Of a stretch of DNA of 64,000 nt, positions 49,851 through 59,946 are shown piece by piece. Made by a program: the position numbers and the translations under genes. Each line of letters begins with the position of its first letter. Within the stretch, counting starts at the first letter, position 1. The notes under the pieces are model-generated. The model ran no database searches and had not been told where the DNA came from. It worked only from the letters and a program-made list of their open reading frames with translations. The stretch spans positions 124,001 through 188,000 of IMG/VR virus record IMGVR_UViG_3300044630_006293. The stretch is one strand, 5' to 3'. The stretch comes from a virus.

Positions 49851-51717
49851 ATGACTTTAGCAGAAAAAACAAAACATTTTAGAGAATCTATTGAAAGACT
49901 TTCAAGGGAAGATATCTTAGAAATTCTTAGAGCTCAAGATCCAGAAATTATTAAACAGATTAATAGAATCGAATGGGTGTTTGAAAATAAGCTCAATCAT
50001 CTTGCATGGAAAGATGGATCTCCGGTAACATCAAGAACCTTAACTAATTACGAGTTATCTCTACTTGTGGATGAACCATTTGAAGTAGATAGAGAGCTTT
50101 TAGATTTAGGGATTAGCACCGAGCAACAAAGACAAATTCACGTTGCAAAAGATACATGTGTTTGGGGTAAGAACTTTCTTGGTGCAGAGACAAGAGTGTA
50201 TCAAACTTTAATATTAAGAGATCCAGCTTTAAGAAAGGTTCTTAGAGCAGGTCGTCGTCTTGGAAAAACATTTAGTATGGCTTTGTATCTTATACATTAT
50301 AGTTATACTCATAATGATGGTAGATCTTTAGTTATTGCCCCAATGAAAACACAAGTAGAATTAATCTATCAAGAAATTTTACGATTAGCATCAAAAAATG
50401 AAATTGTATCTAATTCAATTGTTAGAAAAGTTACTTCTCCTCAATTTATGATTCAATTTTCAAACGGATCAACAATTAGATTCTTTACTTCAGGCATGAG
50501 GTCAGGGCGGAAAATCAGACGTAGCTAGAGGTCAAGAAGCGCACGTTATTGTTCTTGACGAAATGGACTACATGCATGCCGATGACCTTGATGCTCTTTA
50601 CGCAATGCTCCAGAAAACCGCAGAAGATCAACCAGATAAAGTTTTAATTGGAGCATCTACTCCAACTGGTAGAAGAGAAAGATTTTGGGAGTGGTGCACC
50701 TCAAATGTTAGGTTTAAAGAATTTTGGTTTCCTTCATATTGCAACCCATTTTTTAGTAAAGATCAAGAAGAAGAATTTAGACAAGAATATTCTGAATCTG
50801 GATATAGGCATGAAATTGAAGCAGACTGGGGGGAAGATGCAGAAGGCGTTTACCCAAGAAGGTATGTAGATAAATCATTTATGGATCCAGGTTGGAGCTA
50901 TGAGCCAGAAATACAGTCAGCAAGAAGTTTTTATACAATTGGCGTAGACTGGGATAAATACGGCGCAGGAACAAACATTGTTGTATTAGAAGCATGCGCT
51001 GAGAATTATGAAGACGAAAGATTCAGAAGTAAAACAAGAGTTTGCTATAGAGAAGAAATTGTAAAATCAGAATTTACTTTAACAAAAGGTGTTAATAGAA
51101 TTGTTGAATTAAATGAGATATTTCAGCCAAAACATATTTATGTCGACAGAGGTTTTGGTGAAGTTCAAGTAGAACTGCTTCATAAATACGGAGTAGAAAA
51201 CCCATCTTCTAAATTAAGAGAAAGAGTTAAGGGAGTTAGCTTTGCTGAACTCATTGACTTAAGAGATCCTTATACAAAACTTCTAATTAAAAAAGAAATC
51301 AAACCATATATGGTTGATAATTTAAGGCAATACTTAGAAAACGAAGCAATAGTTTTTCCGGCGCAAGATGAAGAACTATACCTTCAATTGATATCTTACA
51401 TAGTAGTTAGAACTACTTCAATTGGAAGACCAGTGTTTGAAGCCGGAGGATCAGCAGTCGACCACGCTCATGATGCATTGATGTTAGCTTTGTTGGCCAT
51501 TACTCAAAACTATGGATCGCTTCATAAAATGAACTTTGCAGTCAAAGCAGAATCATTTTCAAATACCTTCTTTATGCCCAAGCCAACTTCTAATGATGAT
51601 GATGAGGAAAAACCTTCGGTTATTAATAGATCAAACTTAAATAATGGTAGTATATCTAATAAAAGAAAATCTATTAGAAGAAATAATAATGGTTCTGTTT
51701 CAAGAAAGATGTTTTAA
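49851..51717 (+). CDS. terL: large terminase, 621 aa via +1 frameshift at CGG
   Basis: Walker A GRRLGKT (134-140) lies in the first frame; Walker B HVIVLDEMDY and the nuclease motifs (GVDWDKYGAGT, YVDRGFGE, VDHAHDALMLA) lie in the second. The frames join at GGG-CGG-A (50505-50511): reading GGA +1 gives SGGKSDVARGQEA, natural TerL sequence, while frame 0 ends in RKIRRS. Between them the first stop is at 50526-50528. Packages phage DNA into the prohead. Without the shift the ATPase would be cut in half, so recoding or sequence error must be invoked. Confidence 0.9.
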
Positions 51718-51719
51718 TT

Positions 51720-53387
51720 ATGTCCATGAATTCATTTGATCAAACCCAAACAGCTTCAGGAAGAATATTTAACGATTACTCCGTTAAAGAAGGCGCTTCA
51801 AGATCACTGCAAGAAGAGAGTCAGATAAGAAGAGCTGAGGAAAAGTTTAATGATATAGCTAACTTTGATACATATTCTTTCTCTAAGCCATATAAAATAC
51901 CATTACACGTTGTTAGATCAAAAGTCAATAGAACACATAACCAAATACAAGAAGTTTATGATCTGCTTGAAAGACTTCTTAATAATGTTTATATTAGTCC
52001 AACTGTAGATCCAGATATGGAAGAATGTCATTTTCATTTGTGGGACGAATTAAATAAAAATAATAAAGAAATACTTTCTACATTTTACGAACAAGAAGAT
52101 ATGGTATTTACAGGTGGTTCTGGTTCTTTTAATGAAGAAACTGGAGAAAATGACAGAAAGGTACCTACGCCTAATTTTATTTCATTTAAACAATATTTAT
52201 ACGCAGAAGAACACGGTTGCAGGGGATGCAGGAAATTTGTTAAAGAGTATGACAAATTAATATCTCACTCTATATTTGTCCATCTTTTTGACTTTAGGTA
52301 TTATCTAAAACTTTTACTACACGAATCCAACTGCATTAGGGAATCACTATTATATGACTTTGGAGCGGAATATGAAGATGAATCACAAGAACAAGCAGCA
52401 ATTTTCTACTTCTCATGGGCAAAGATGGCAGAAAACCATACGAGGCTCGTTACCGAGGAACTCAATGAGAACTCAGACCAAATACCTTCTTCCGAAGTGG
52501 ATCTCATCTCAAAAAAACAAGCAGCACAGTTTCAAGCATTTTTCTCGATTCGAGTAGCAGCATATACAGAAAGTATAGATAACTTACTATTTTCTATGAA
52601 AAAATACCTTCTTGATACATGTCATATATTTTATACTAAATATGTATCTCCATCATTAAAATTTAAATCACAAGTCGCAGCACCTCTTGAACTTGATCTT
52701 TTAACAACTTCCATGAGAACTTCAATGCCAACACTAGCAGAAGAAGTCGTAACTGCGGTTAACTCATTTAAGGGAAACTTTGGATCAATACTTACTGACA
52801 TGGTTCAAAGAAGAAGTAATATACAGCAAAAATTTGATAATTTACTTTCATTAAATATTCAAAGAAAAAAATATATATCATACATAGATCAGTTGTCGGT
52901 TAAGGCTAGTCCTAGACCAAAGATAATATTAAACATCAATGAAGATAAACACTCTTTTCTTTTTGATCAAATAACTATTGATGATAGTTCTAGGATGTCA
53001 TTATCTTCTGTTCATGGAAATTTAGATAGTCTAAATGATAATGACCATCCTCAGTACTTAATGAGATCTGGCGGAACAATATTTGGCGATATTATTATGG
53101 CAGAAGGGGTAACGATAGACGGTGTCGATATAGACACACATGCCCATACAGGCGAAGATGGATCTGTTAGAATAAAATCAACCGACATAGATTATGAAAC
53201 ACCTAGAGAAGAAACTACGCTTTTGCAAAGCGCAGATGGAAGCTTACTTGAAGTTAGCATAAATGCTTTTGAGTCCAGTATTAAAAATGGTGGAGTCCCA
53301 ACAGTTAATGCGGTTGTTAATATTTCTATTCCAGACAGTTATTCAGATAAGTATGAATACGAAATTGTTTACTTGGAGGCTAAGTAA
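51720..53387 (+). CDS. virion structural protein, 555 aa
   Basis: Helical N-terminal and middle parts, then a C-terminal SLNDNDHPQYLMRSGGTIFG motif, a phrase seen in many tail/baseplate-associated phage proteins, followed by a beta-rich GVTIDGVDIDTHAHTGED segment. Likely a tail or adsorption component. Starts two bases after the terminase stop. Confidence 0.7.
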   Translation: MSMNSFDQTQTASGRIFNDYSVKEGASRSLQEESQIRRAEEKFNDIANFDTYSFSKPYKIPLHVVRSKVNRTHNQIQEVYDLLERLLNNVYISPTVDPDMEECHFHLWDELNKNNKEILSTFYEQEDMVFTGGSGSFNEETGENDRKVPTPNFISFKQYLYAEEHGCRGCRKFVKEYDKLISHSIFVHLFDFRYYLKLLLHESNCIRESLLYDFGAEYEDESQEQAAIFYFSWAKMAENHTRLVTEELNENSDQIPSSEVDLISKKQAAQFQAFFSIRVAAYTESIDNLLFSMKKYLLDTCHIFYTKYVSPSLKFKSQVAAPLELDLLTTSMRTSMPTLAEEVVTAVNSFKGNFGSILTDMVQRRSNIQQKFDNLLSLNIQRKKYISYIDQLSVKASPRPKIILNINEDKHSFLFDQITIDDSSRMSLSSVHGNLDSLNDNDHPQYLMRSGGTIFGDIIMAEGVTIDGVDIDTHAHTGEDGSVRIKSTDIDYETPREETTLLQSADGSLLEVSINAFESSIKNGGVPTVNAVVNISIPDSYSDKYEYEIVYLEAK

Positions 53388-54358
53388 TGGCTTGGTTTGA
53401 TGTATATAAATCAGAAATATCTGTAAGCACAGGTCTAACAGTTTTTTCCTCAAAGCAAATACCGTTAAAAAGAGTAATTAATATTTCTGAAATAAATAAT
53501 AACGTAGCTGCTGGAGAGCAGATATATGTTGATTTATTAGATAAAAAGATTAATAAATTTATTAACTCATCACTAGAAAATGTTACGGATAACTATTCAT
53601 ACTTAGTTGTTTTAGAAGACCACGCAGATGAAACATTTTTTCTTCCAGTTAAAAGTAGGGTTATAGATAACATATTATATTTTTACGCAGAAGAAGATAT
53701 AGATATAGATATTGACACAACGAGATACTATGCAATATATTATGGTTTAACTAATATAAAAAATATTGAATTAACACTTGCATCTATTGATGCAACTCCA
53801 AAAAACGTATGGGTAATTTCCGACATAGCTCCTTCAGTTGAAGGTTCATACTCTGACATAGCAACTGCTAACATTAATTACTATACAAGTTCAATAACAA
53901 GTTCATCATCTGGAAAATATAGCCTTGCGTTGTATAATGATGGCGCCGACTGGAAAGATAATACATCAGAAAAAGTAGGCTCTAAAGCATTTGGCATTTT
54001 TGATGGACCAAGGCTAAAAGTTGTTGGCCCTAAAGGTAAACAATATGGAAAATTTAAAATAAGAATTTTTGAATATACAGATCAAGGAGTCATCTCCGTT
54101 TATCCAACAGTGGATTGGACAGAAGTAGATTGTTATTCAGCAATAGATTTATCTGACCAAATCTTATATTCTAAAATAGATTTACAATATAAAAAATATA
54201 TATTTGAATTAGAAACTTTAGCAGAAAAAAACATAATGGCAATAACAAACTCTGTTAAAATAGATAAATATGAATTTTCTCCAAATTATAAATTAACCTA
54301 TAGTCAAGAAGAAATAAATCCAAACTTAGCATTTATTACAATAGCAGGATTAAGATAA
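53387..54358 (+). CDS. late structural protein, 323 aa
   Basis: Beta-rich throughout, acidic in places (AEEDIDIDIDTTRYYAIYYG). TAATG overlaps with both neighbours, so it is a middle cistron. No family recognised; tail module by position. Confidence 0.6.
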   Translation: MAWFDVYKSEISVSTGLTVFSSKQIPLKRVINISEINNNVAAGEQIYVDLLDKKINKFINSSLENVTDNYSYLVVLEDHADETFFLPVKSRVIDNILYFYAEEDIDIDIDTTRYYAIYYGLTNIKNIELTLASIDATPKNVWVISDIAPSVEGSYSDIATANINYYTSSITSSSSGKYSLALYNDGADWKDNTSEKVGSKAFGIFDGPRLKVVGPKGKQYGKFKIRIFEYTDQGVISVYPTVDWTEVDCYSAIDLSDQILYSKIDLQYKKYIFELETLAEKNIMAITNSVKIDKYEFSPNYKLTYSQEEINPNLAFITIAGLR

Positions 54359-56410
54359 TGGCAGAAATTAAAAAAACTATATCCGATTTAACTCCACGGA
54401 AAAGAATATATCCTTGCAGTTAGAGCTAAAGATCCAGAGCTTAATATAGTCTCTAACTATACAGATATAGTTAGATTTACTGCACCAACAGACACGACAA
54501 TCCCGGCAGAACTTCAAAATCTTGAAATGTTTGCTTCATTTCAAAATGTTCTTTTTGTTTTTGATAATGGAACAGATGATGACTTGGCCGTATATGAATA
54601 TGAGCTATATGAAGAAAGCGACATAGTCAATCCAAATACTCCACCATATGTACTTAAACCAAATCCATTAATTGCCGGTCAGTACGTTCCTCCATTTAAA
54701 TCTGGAGCAGGAAACTCTAGTGTATTTGCCGTCCCGGTTGAAGGTAGCTATATAGATACAGAGAACGATAATATTGTTGTTCAGAAAAACTTTTTTGGCA
54801 GAGTAAGAGCAAAGGATACTTCTGGCAATGTTGGATCCTGGACTGCTATTAAAAAAACAGATCCATCAACGCCGCTTATTGATAGTCAATATATTGTTAG
54901 TCTAACGGCAGATAAAATTAAAGCAGGAACAATAAGTGCAGCGAAAATAACATTAGAAGGAGCTTCTGATTTAGAAACTATTATTCAATCAAAAACTTAT
55001 GATACATCTTCTGGAATGCAAGGTTGGTTTATTTCGGGCGATGGTCACTTTAGTTTTGGTGGTCCCGATGGAATAACTTATGATAATGAAACTATTGTTA
55101 TTGGATCTGATGTCCAAGTTACTGCAAATTTAGCTGCAGATAGCATTTCTGTTCCGACTAGTGGAACGCCTAAATTAAATATAAACTCTGGAATTGGTTC
55201 AGGAGTTGGAGGAATGACATTAGGTGATCCAACTTATAATTACTGGTACGCCAATGGTAACTTTAGCGTTGGTAGCTCTACGGCTTACGTTAGATGGAAC
55301 GGCACAAGTCTAGAAGTAAAGGGATCAGTTACTGCTACAAGCGGTACCTTTACTGGAACAATCAGTGGTTCAACAATTATTGGAAATAATATATCTACTG
55401 GCGATATATATATAAGGGAAGCCGCTGGTTCAAATTATTTCTTAACCTATTTGCTTGGTGATTATTTACAAATAAAAAGAACTCAATCAAATTATTCAAC
55501 CATTACTGGAAGTGGAGCCTTTTTAGGTTATTATGATACTGGAGGTGGCGCAGACACTCCTTATGTAATAGTTAATTCACTTTCTCCTTGGCCAGCTGCT
55601 GGTGGAAACTATGCATACATGAAACATGACGGGACTATCTATGCTACAAATTATATTCAAGCACCAACCTTTATTGGGGCTTTGAGTGGAAATGCATCAA
55701 CCGCATCCAATGCAACTGTTGCCCAATATGTAGCAAATGATTCATTTAATGCTCGTTTTCATTGGAGTGGTCAGTCAGGGCAACCAACATGGCTCTGGGG
55801 TTCAAATAATGGTTCAGACTATTACGTTTGGAATCCAAGTCAATTTAGCGTTGCAAGCGCTACCACTGCCACTAACCAAAGTGGAGGTACCGTCGATGCA
55901 GCAACTGTTATTCTTGCTGCTGGTTCTGGTTATAGATCGGCAGGGAACTTTGCCACCACAACATCAACCACCATAACAGCAAGAATTGTTGATGGCGGTG
56001 GTTTTCAGGTAATGAGAGCACAAGGATCAATGAGGTCTCTTAAGGACGATATCCAACCTATTGTAAATGCAGTAGAAAAATTATCACATTTAAGACCTGT
56101 TTCTTTTGTTGAAAAACCAGAAGGATGGGAAGATGAGTTAGGTCTTCAATTAAAATCTCTTGATAGACACTTTGGCTTAATAGCAGAAGAAGTAGCAGAA
56201 GATTTTCCTGAACTTGCAGCATTTGGATACCCTGGCGGTTACCCTATGAAAAATGATGAAAATGGAAAAGAAATTGTTGACCAAGAAGAATTAATAAAAT
56301 TTGAAAAATATGTTCCTATATCCTGGAGGGAAATGGGAGCAATACCACTTTTAATAAAAGCTGTTCAAGAATTGTCAGCAAAAATAGATGAATTAGAAAA
56401 TAGACTTTAA
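54358..56410 (+). CDS. tail fibre with S74 chaperone, 683 aa via +1 frameshift at CGG
   Basis: ATG at 54358 encodes 13 residues, then CCA-CGG-A (54394-54400); shifting +1 gives TP-GKEYILAVRAKDPELN, a fibronectin-III-like strand pair. Frame 0 stops after PRKRIYPCS. The middle is a repetitive beta fibre (SVTATSGTFTGTISGSTIIG); the C-terminus is a peptidase-S74 intramolecular chaperone (SMRSLKDDIQPI ... HFGLIAEEVAEDFPEL ... LLIKAVQEL) with the Ser/Lys catalytic dyad. A receptor-binding fibre is the likely role. Confidence 0.85.
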
Positions 56411-56420
56411 AGGATTAAAA

Positions 56421-56681
56421 ATGTCAGTATTATTATACACTTGTTACTCAAATGTTGATTCAGCAAATTTTGCAATTAACACACAATATACTGGGGGTTT
56501 TCCCATTAGGGGTGGCTTTAAAAATCTTGAAGACGCAAAAAGCATATGTGATACACCTGTAATTGTTGTAATAGAAATTAAAGATGGAGCAATAGAGGAT
56601 GGAGAGTTAGACTTTCCAGATAATATGGAAATCTATAAATCTGAAGATGTTTTATCTGTAAAAATTTTAGAAGAGATATAG
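56421..56681 (+). CDS. small acidic late protein, 86 aa
   Basis: Starts 10 bases after the fibre stop. Mixed alpha/beta, acidic (IEDGELDFPDNMEIYKSEDV). No family recognised. The region 56682-56747 holds no other gene. Confidence 0.55.
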   Translation: MSVLLYTCYSNVDSANFAINTQYTGGFPIRGGFKNLEDAKSICDTPVIVVIEIKDGAIEDGELDFPDNMEIYKSEDVLSVKILEEI

Positions 56682-56747
56682 ATGTATTGCAAAATGTAGA
56701 ATAATTAATGATATAATATTTTGTGAAAACTATTTTTTAGGAGACCC

Positions 56748-56927
56748 ATGCAAGATCAAAATCTAGATATCAATTTAGTAATACAAGTTTTTCAAGATAA
56801 AGTATCTCAATTGATGATGGAAAATATAATTAAAGATGCAACTATAAAGCAGCTTACTAATCAAATTGAGATCTTATCAACACCTTCTTTAAAAGAAGAA
56901 CTAAAAGAAATAAAAAAGGATAAATAA
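56748..56927 (+). CDS. small coiled-coil protein, 59 aa
   Basis: ATG with AGGAG four bases upstream. One helix (DKVSQLMMENIIKDATIKQL) with a basic tail ending EIKKDK. Its stop abuts the next ATG. Confidence 0.6.
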   Translation: MQDQNLDINLVIQVFQDKVSQLMMENIIKDATIKQLTNQIEILSTPSLKEELKEIKKDK

Positions 56928-57131
56928 ATGTCACAAGAAAATGAAACAATTGAAGTAGAAGAATTAAAACAAGAAGAAGCATCAAAAGAATTCACAGTAA
57001 CCATTATGATTAGTGATAAAAACTTAAGTTACAAAAGTGATTTCAACGAAGCAGAAACAGTTTTTTGGCTTGAATCAGTAAAAGCTCTTATTTTAAAGAG
57101 AGCATTTGATGCTGCCGGAGAAAACAACTAG
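56928..57131 (+). CDS. small hypothetical protein, 67 aa
   Basis: Acidic N-terminus (Glu-rich, ~1-20), then a beta-alpha core (FTVTIMISDKNLSYKSDFNE, VFWLESVKALIL). Position just before the portal gene; no family recognised. Confidence 0.6.
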   Translation: MSQENETIEVEELKQEEASKEFTVTIMISDKNLSYKSDFNEAETVFWLESVKALILKRAFDAAGENN

Positions 57132-57185
57132 TCATAGTGGTATTTTCCGCTACTATTAGTTAAAATTAAAATCGTAGGAGTCTAA

Positions 57186-58826
57186 ATGGCAATTAGAGAC
57201 TATTTACCGTTTGTTCAAAATAGTTCAGCTGACTTTTTTGCAAAAACGTTAGAACCAGAACAAATTAAAAACTTATCAAAGGCATTAAAGCCAGCAGCTT
57301 TAGCTCTTGGCTATCAAGGCTCAACGTATTATTACAATACAAGATCCACCTTTGAGCCTTCTCCTTATGATTTTGACAGAATACTTCAAGCAGTGGATAC
57401 TGACTCCTATGTAAAGCAAGCCACTCTAAAGTATAAAGAACTTTTCTGGAAAGAAGGCTGGAGTATAACTGGTGAAAACTCAGAAGCTGTAGCTTATTTG
57501 CATCAAAGAATTGACTTTATGGAAATGGCAATGAGAAGGCCATTTATAGATTTCTTAACAGAAGTAGCTGATCATTTAATTAAGTTCTCAAATGTTTTTA
57601 TAGTTAAAGCAAGAGGAGATATGTCTGAATATTTTCCTCAAAAACTTAATCCAGTAAATGCAGGTCAACCAATCGTCGGTTATTATCTTATTCCAACTGA
57701 ACAAGTTAGGATCTTAAGAGATAAATTTAACAGACCAAAAGCATATCAGCAGCAAACAGATCCAACTACCTATGGGCCTACCGATAAGGATCCAGTATGG
57801 ACTGCTGAAAGAGTTATACATCTTCATTTTGATAGGAAGACCGGAAGAGCTTTTGGTACGCCATTTATGAGTTCGGTCTTAGATGATGTTATAGCTCTTC
57901 GTCAATTAGAAGAAGATATTCAAAACCTCGTACATAGAGAGCTGTTTCCCTTATACAAGTATAAGATCGGAACCGCCGAACAACCAGCTGAGCCAGAAGA
58001 AATAGAAGATGCTGCATTTCAAGTAGAAAACATGAGATCTGAAGGTGGTTTAATACTTCCTTATAGGCATGATGTTGAAGTAATCGGAGCAAATAATGCA
58101 TCGCTCGATGCAGCAAATTACCTCAATCACTTCAAGGAAAGAGTTGCAATTGGACTAGGAGTAGCACCTCATCATCTTGGCATGATGATGGGTGGCGGCA
58201 ATAGATCTATGACAGACAGACTTGATACTGCTTTGTATGATAAGGTAAAGCAATATCAGAAGCATCTTTCTGAGATGATAAGAGTCCACATATTTAATGA
58301 ACTATTATTTGAAGGCGGATTTGACCCAATAGTAAATCCAATGGATTCTGATATTTCAGACAGATGTTTTTTTAAGTTCAATGAAATTGACGTTGATACT
58401 CAAGTTAAAAAAGAAACTCACATTATTCAGAAGTTTACCAATTCTGTTATTACATTACCAGAAGCAAGAGTCCAGCTTGGCATAGATCCAGCTTATGAAA
58501 AAGAAGAATTATTTGCTGGAATTCAAGCAGAGATTCAAATGGATATGGCTAAAAATCAAGCTGAAATAACTGCGCAAAATGCACCGTTACCAAAAACTTC
58601 AGATGGCCAACAGTCAGCTAATAAAGGTCAAAGAAACTTGCCTTCAAATAAAAAAGGTCCAGGAAATATAATTAGACCACAAAATCAACAGGGCAGAAGA
58701 ACTTCTCCAAATATTAGAAGATCAGATCTGACATGGTTGTCTGTTATTGAAAATGCTCTAGAATCAGAGTATAATGTTATAGATATAGTTGAAGTGATAG
58801 AAGAGGACAAGAAAGGTCCAAAATGA
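57186..58826 (+). CDS. portal protein, 546 aa
   Basis: SPYDFDRILQAVDTDSYVKQ, then YKELFWKEGWSITG, FKERVAIGLGVAPHHLGMMM and the long stem helices: the pattern of many portal proteins (order N-terminal wing, crown, C-terminal tail). Ring-forming DNA entry/exit vertex. CGTAGGAG precedes the ATG. Confidence 0.85.
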   Translation: MAIRDYLPFVQNSSADFFAKTLEPEQIKNLSKALKPAALALGYQGSTYYYNTRSTFEPSPYDFDRILQAVDTDSYVKQATLKYKELFWKEGWSITGENSEAVAYLHQRIDFMEMAMRRPFIDFLTEVADHLIKFSNVFIVKARGDMSEYFPQKLNPVNAGQPIVGYYLIPTEQVRILRDKFNRPKAYQQQTDPTTYGPTDKDPVWTAERVIHLHFDRKTGRAFGTPFMSSVLDDVIALRQLEEDIQNLVHRELFPLYKYKIGTAEQPAEPEEIEDAAFQVENMRSEGGLILPYRHDVEVIGANNASLDAANYLNHFKERVAIGLGVAPHHLGMMMGGGNRSMTDRLDTALYDKVKQYQKHLSEMIRVHIFNELLFEGGFDPIVNPMDSDISDRCFFKFNEIDVDTQVKKETHIIQKFTNSVITLPEARVQLGIDPAYEKEELFAGIQAEIQMDMAKNQAEITAQNAPLPKTSDGQQSANKGQRNLPSNKKGPGNIIRPQNQQGRRTSPNIRRSDLTWLSVIENALESEYNVIDIVEVIEEDKKGPK

Positions 58827-59083
58827 AAATTAATTCAGAAGTTAGCAAACTTGCAAGATTTGGTGAAGATGCCATTGAAGGTTTTAATACCGCAGTAGAA
58901 AATGGTCAGGCAAGATTGGCAATGTCAATTCTTGTTGATGTTATAAATGCATTTGACGAAAAGTTTGACGATATTGATGAAAAGTTGGCAGTAACAATTA
59001 AGCCAGAACAAACTTTAGTAGAAGAGCCAAAGGCAAAAGCAGAAGAGCCAAAGCCTAAGGTTAAGGAACAAACAACCGCTTAA
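58823..59083 (+). CDS. small late protein, 86 aa
   Basis: Overlaps the portal gene by four bases (ATGA). Helical, then a Pro/Glu/Lys-rich tail with PKAKAEEPKPKVKE repeats, disordered. Perhaps a head assembly cofactor. Confidence 0.6.
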   Translation: MKINSEVSKLARFGEDAIEGFNTAVENGQARLAMSILVDVINAFDEKFDDIDEKLAVTIKPEQTLVEEPKAKAEEPKPKVKEQTTA

Positions 59084-59085
59084 GT

Positions 59086-59865
59086 ATGAAGTTAATAATT
59101 GGCTGCCCTATATACAATAGAGCATGGATATTTCCATACTGGATTTCCTGCATTCAAAAACAATTTCTTAATTTAGAAGATGTTGGTTTTGTTTTTGTTG
59201 CATCAAAAGATGATACAGAAACAATATCTTTACTAGAAGACTGGAGAGATAAACATCCAGAAGTTTCTGTATTTGATATAATTTACCCTGAAAATGTTAA
59301 TCATTTTACTCATGCAGAAGGGACTAGAAATTGGACCATTTCTAAATATGAGAATATGGTAAATTTGAGAAACTGCCTGCTTAAGAAGGTTAGAGAATAT
59401 CAACCTGATTATTTTTTTAGTTTAGATTCTGACATTTTATTAGTTAATCCAAATACAATACAATTATTAATATCTCACATAAATAGTGGGGCCGATGCAG
59501 TTAATACTTTAATGTTCATGACTCCTGTTGGAACAATGTTTCCAAGCGTAATGAAATGGGTTAATGAGCCTGGCAAAAAAGCTCATAGGGATCAAAAATT
59601 TCCTCTTGGTGAATATTTTGAAGCAGATGTTATTATGGCTGCAAAAATGATGTCAAAAAACGTTTACAACAACGTTGATTACCAAATACATCAACAGGGG
59701 GAAGATCTCGGATGGTCTGCAAGTTGTGCAGAAAAAGGATATAAACTTTATTCAGCATCATATATTTACTCAATTCACGTAATGAGTAAACAGATGTTAT
59801 TTGATATTTTGAAGAATAACGATCCAAGAAGTGACATTACCTTGAAAAGTTTATCAAAAGTATGA
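59086..59865 (+). CDS. GT-A glycosyltransferase, 259 aa
   Basis: Opens with LIIGCPIYNRAWIFPYWISC, a GT2-type N-terminus; the metal/nucleotide DxD is FFSLDSDILL (Asp114, Asp116); C-terminal EDLGWSASCAEKGYKLYSAS resembles the acceptor-side ED motif. Transfers a sugar from a nucleotide sugar; lying between portal and protease it may decorate a virion protein or host surface. Starts three bases after the previous stop. Confidence 0.85.
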   Translation: MKLIIGCPIYNRAWIFPYWISCIQKQFLNLEDVGFVFVASKDDTETISLLEDWRDKHPEVSVFDIIYPENVNHFTHAEGTRNWTISKYENMVNLRNCLLKKVREYQPDYFFSLDSDILLVNPNTIQLLISHINSGADAVNTLMFMTPVGTMFPSVMKWVNEPGKKAHRDQKFPLGEYFEADVIMAAKMMSKNVYNNVDYQIHQQGEDLGWSASCAEKGYKLYSASYIYSIHVMSKQMLFDILKNNDPRSDITLKSLSKV

Positions 59866-59946
59866 TATTCTTATATAATAATGTTTATTCTAGGATAAAT
59901 TAATTTACTATAGTGATTAACATTCAGTCACTCTTTTGGAGATACG

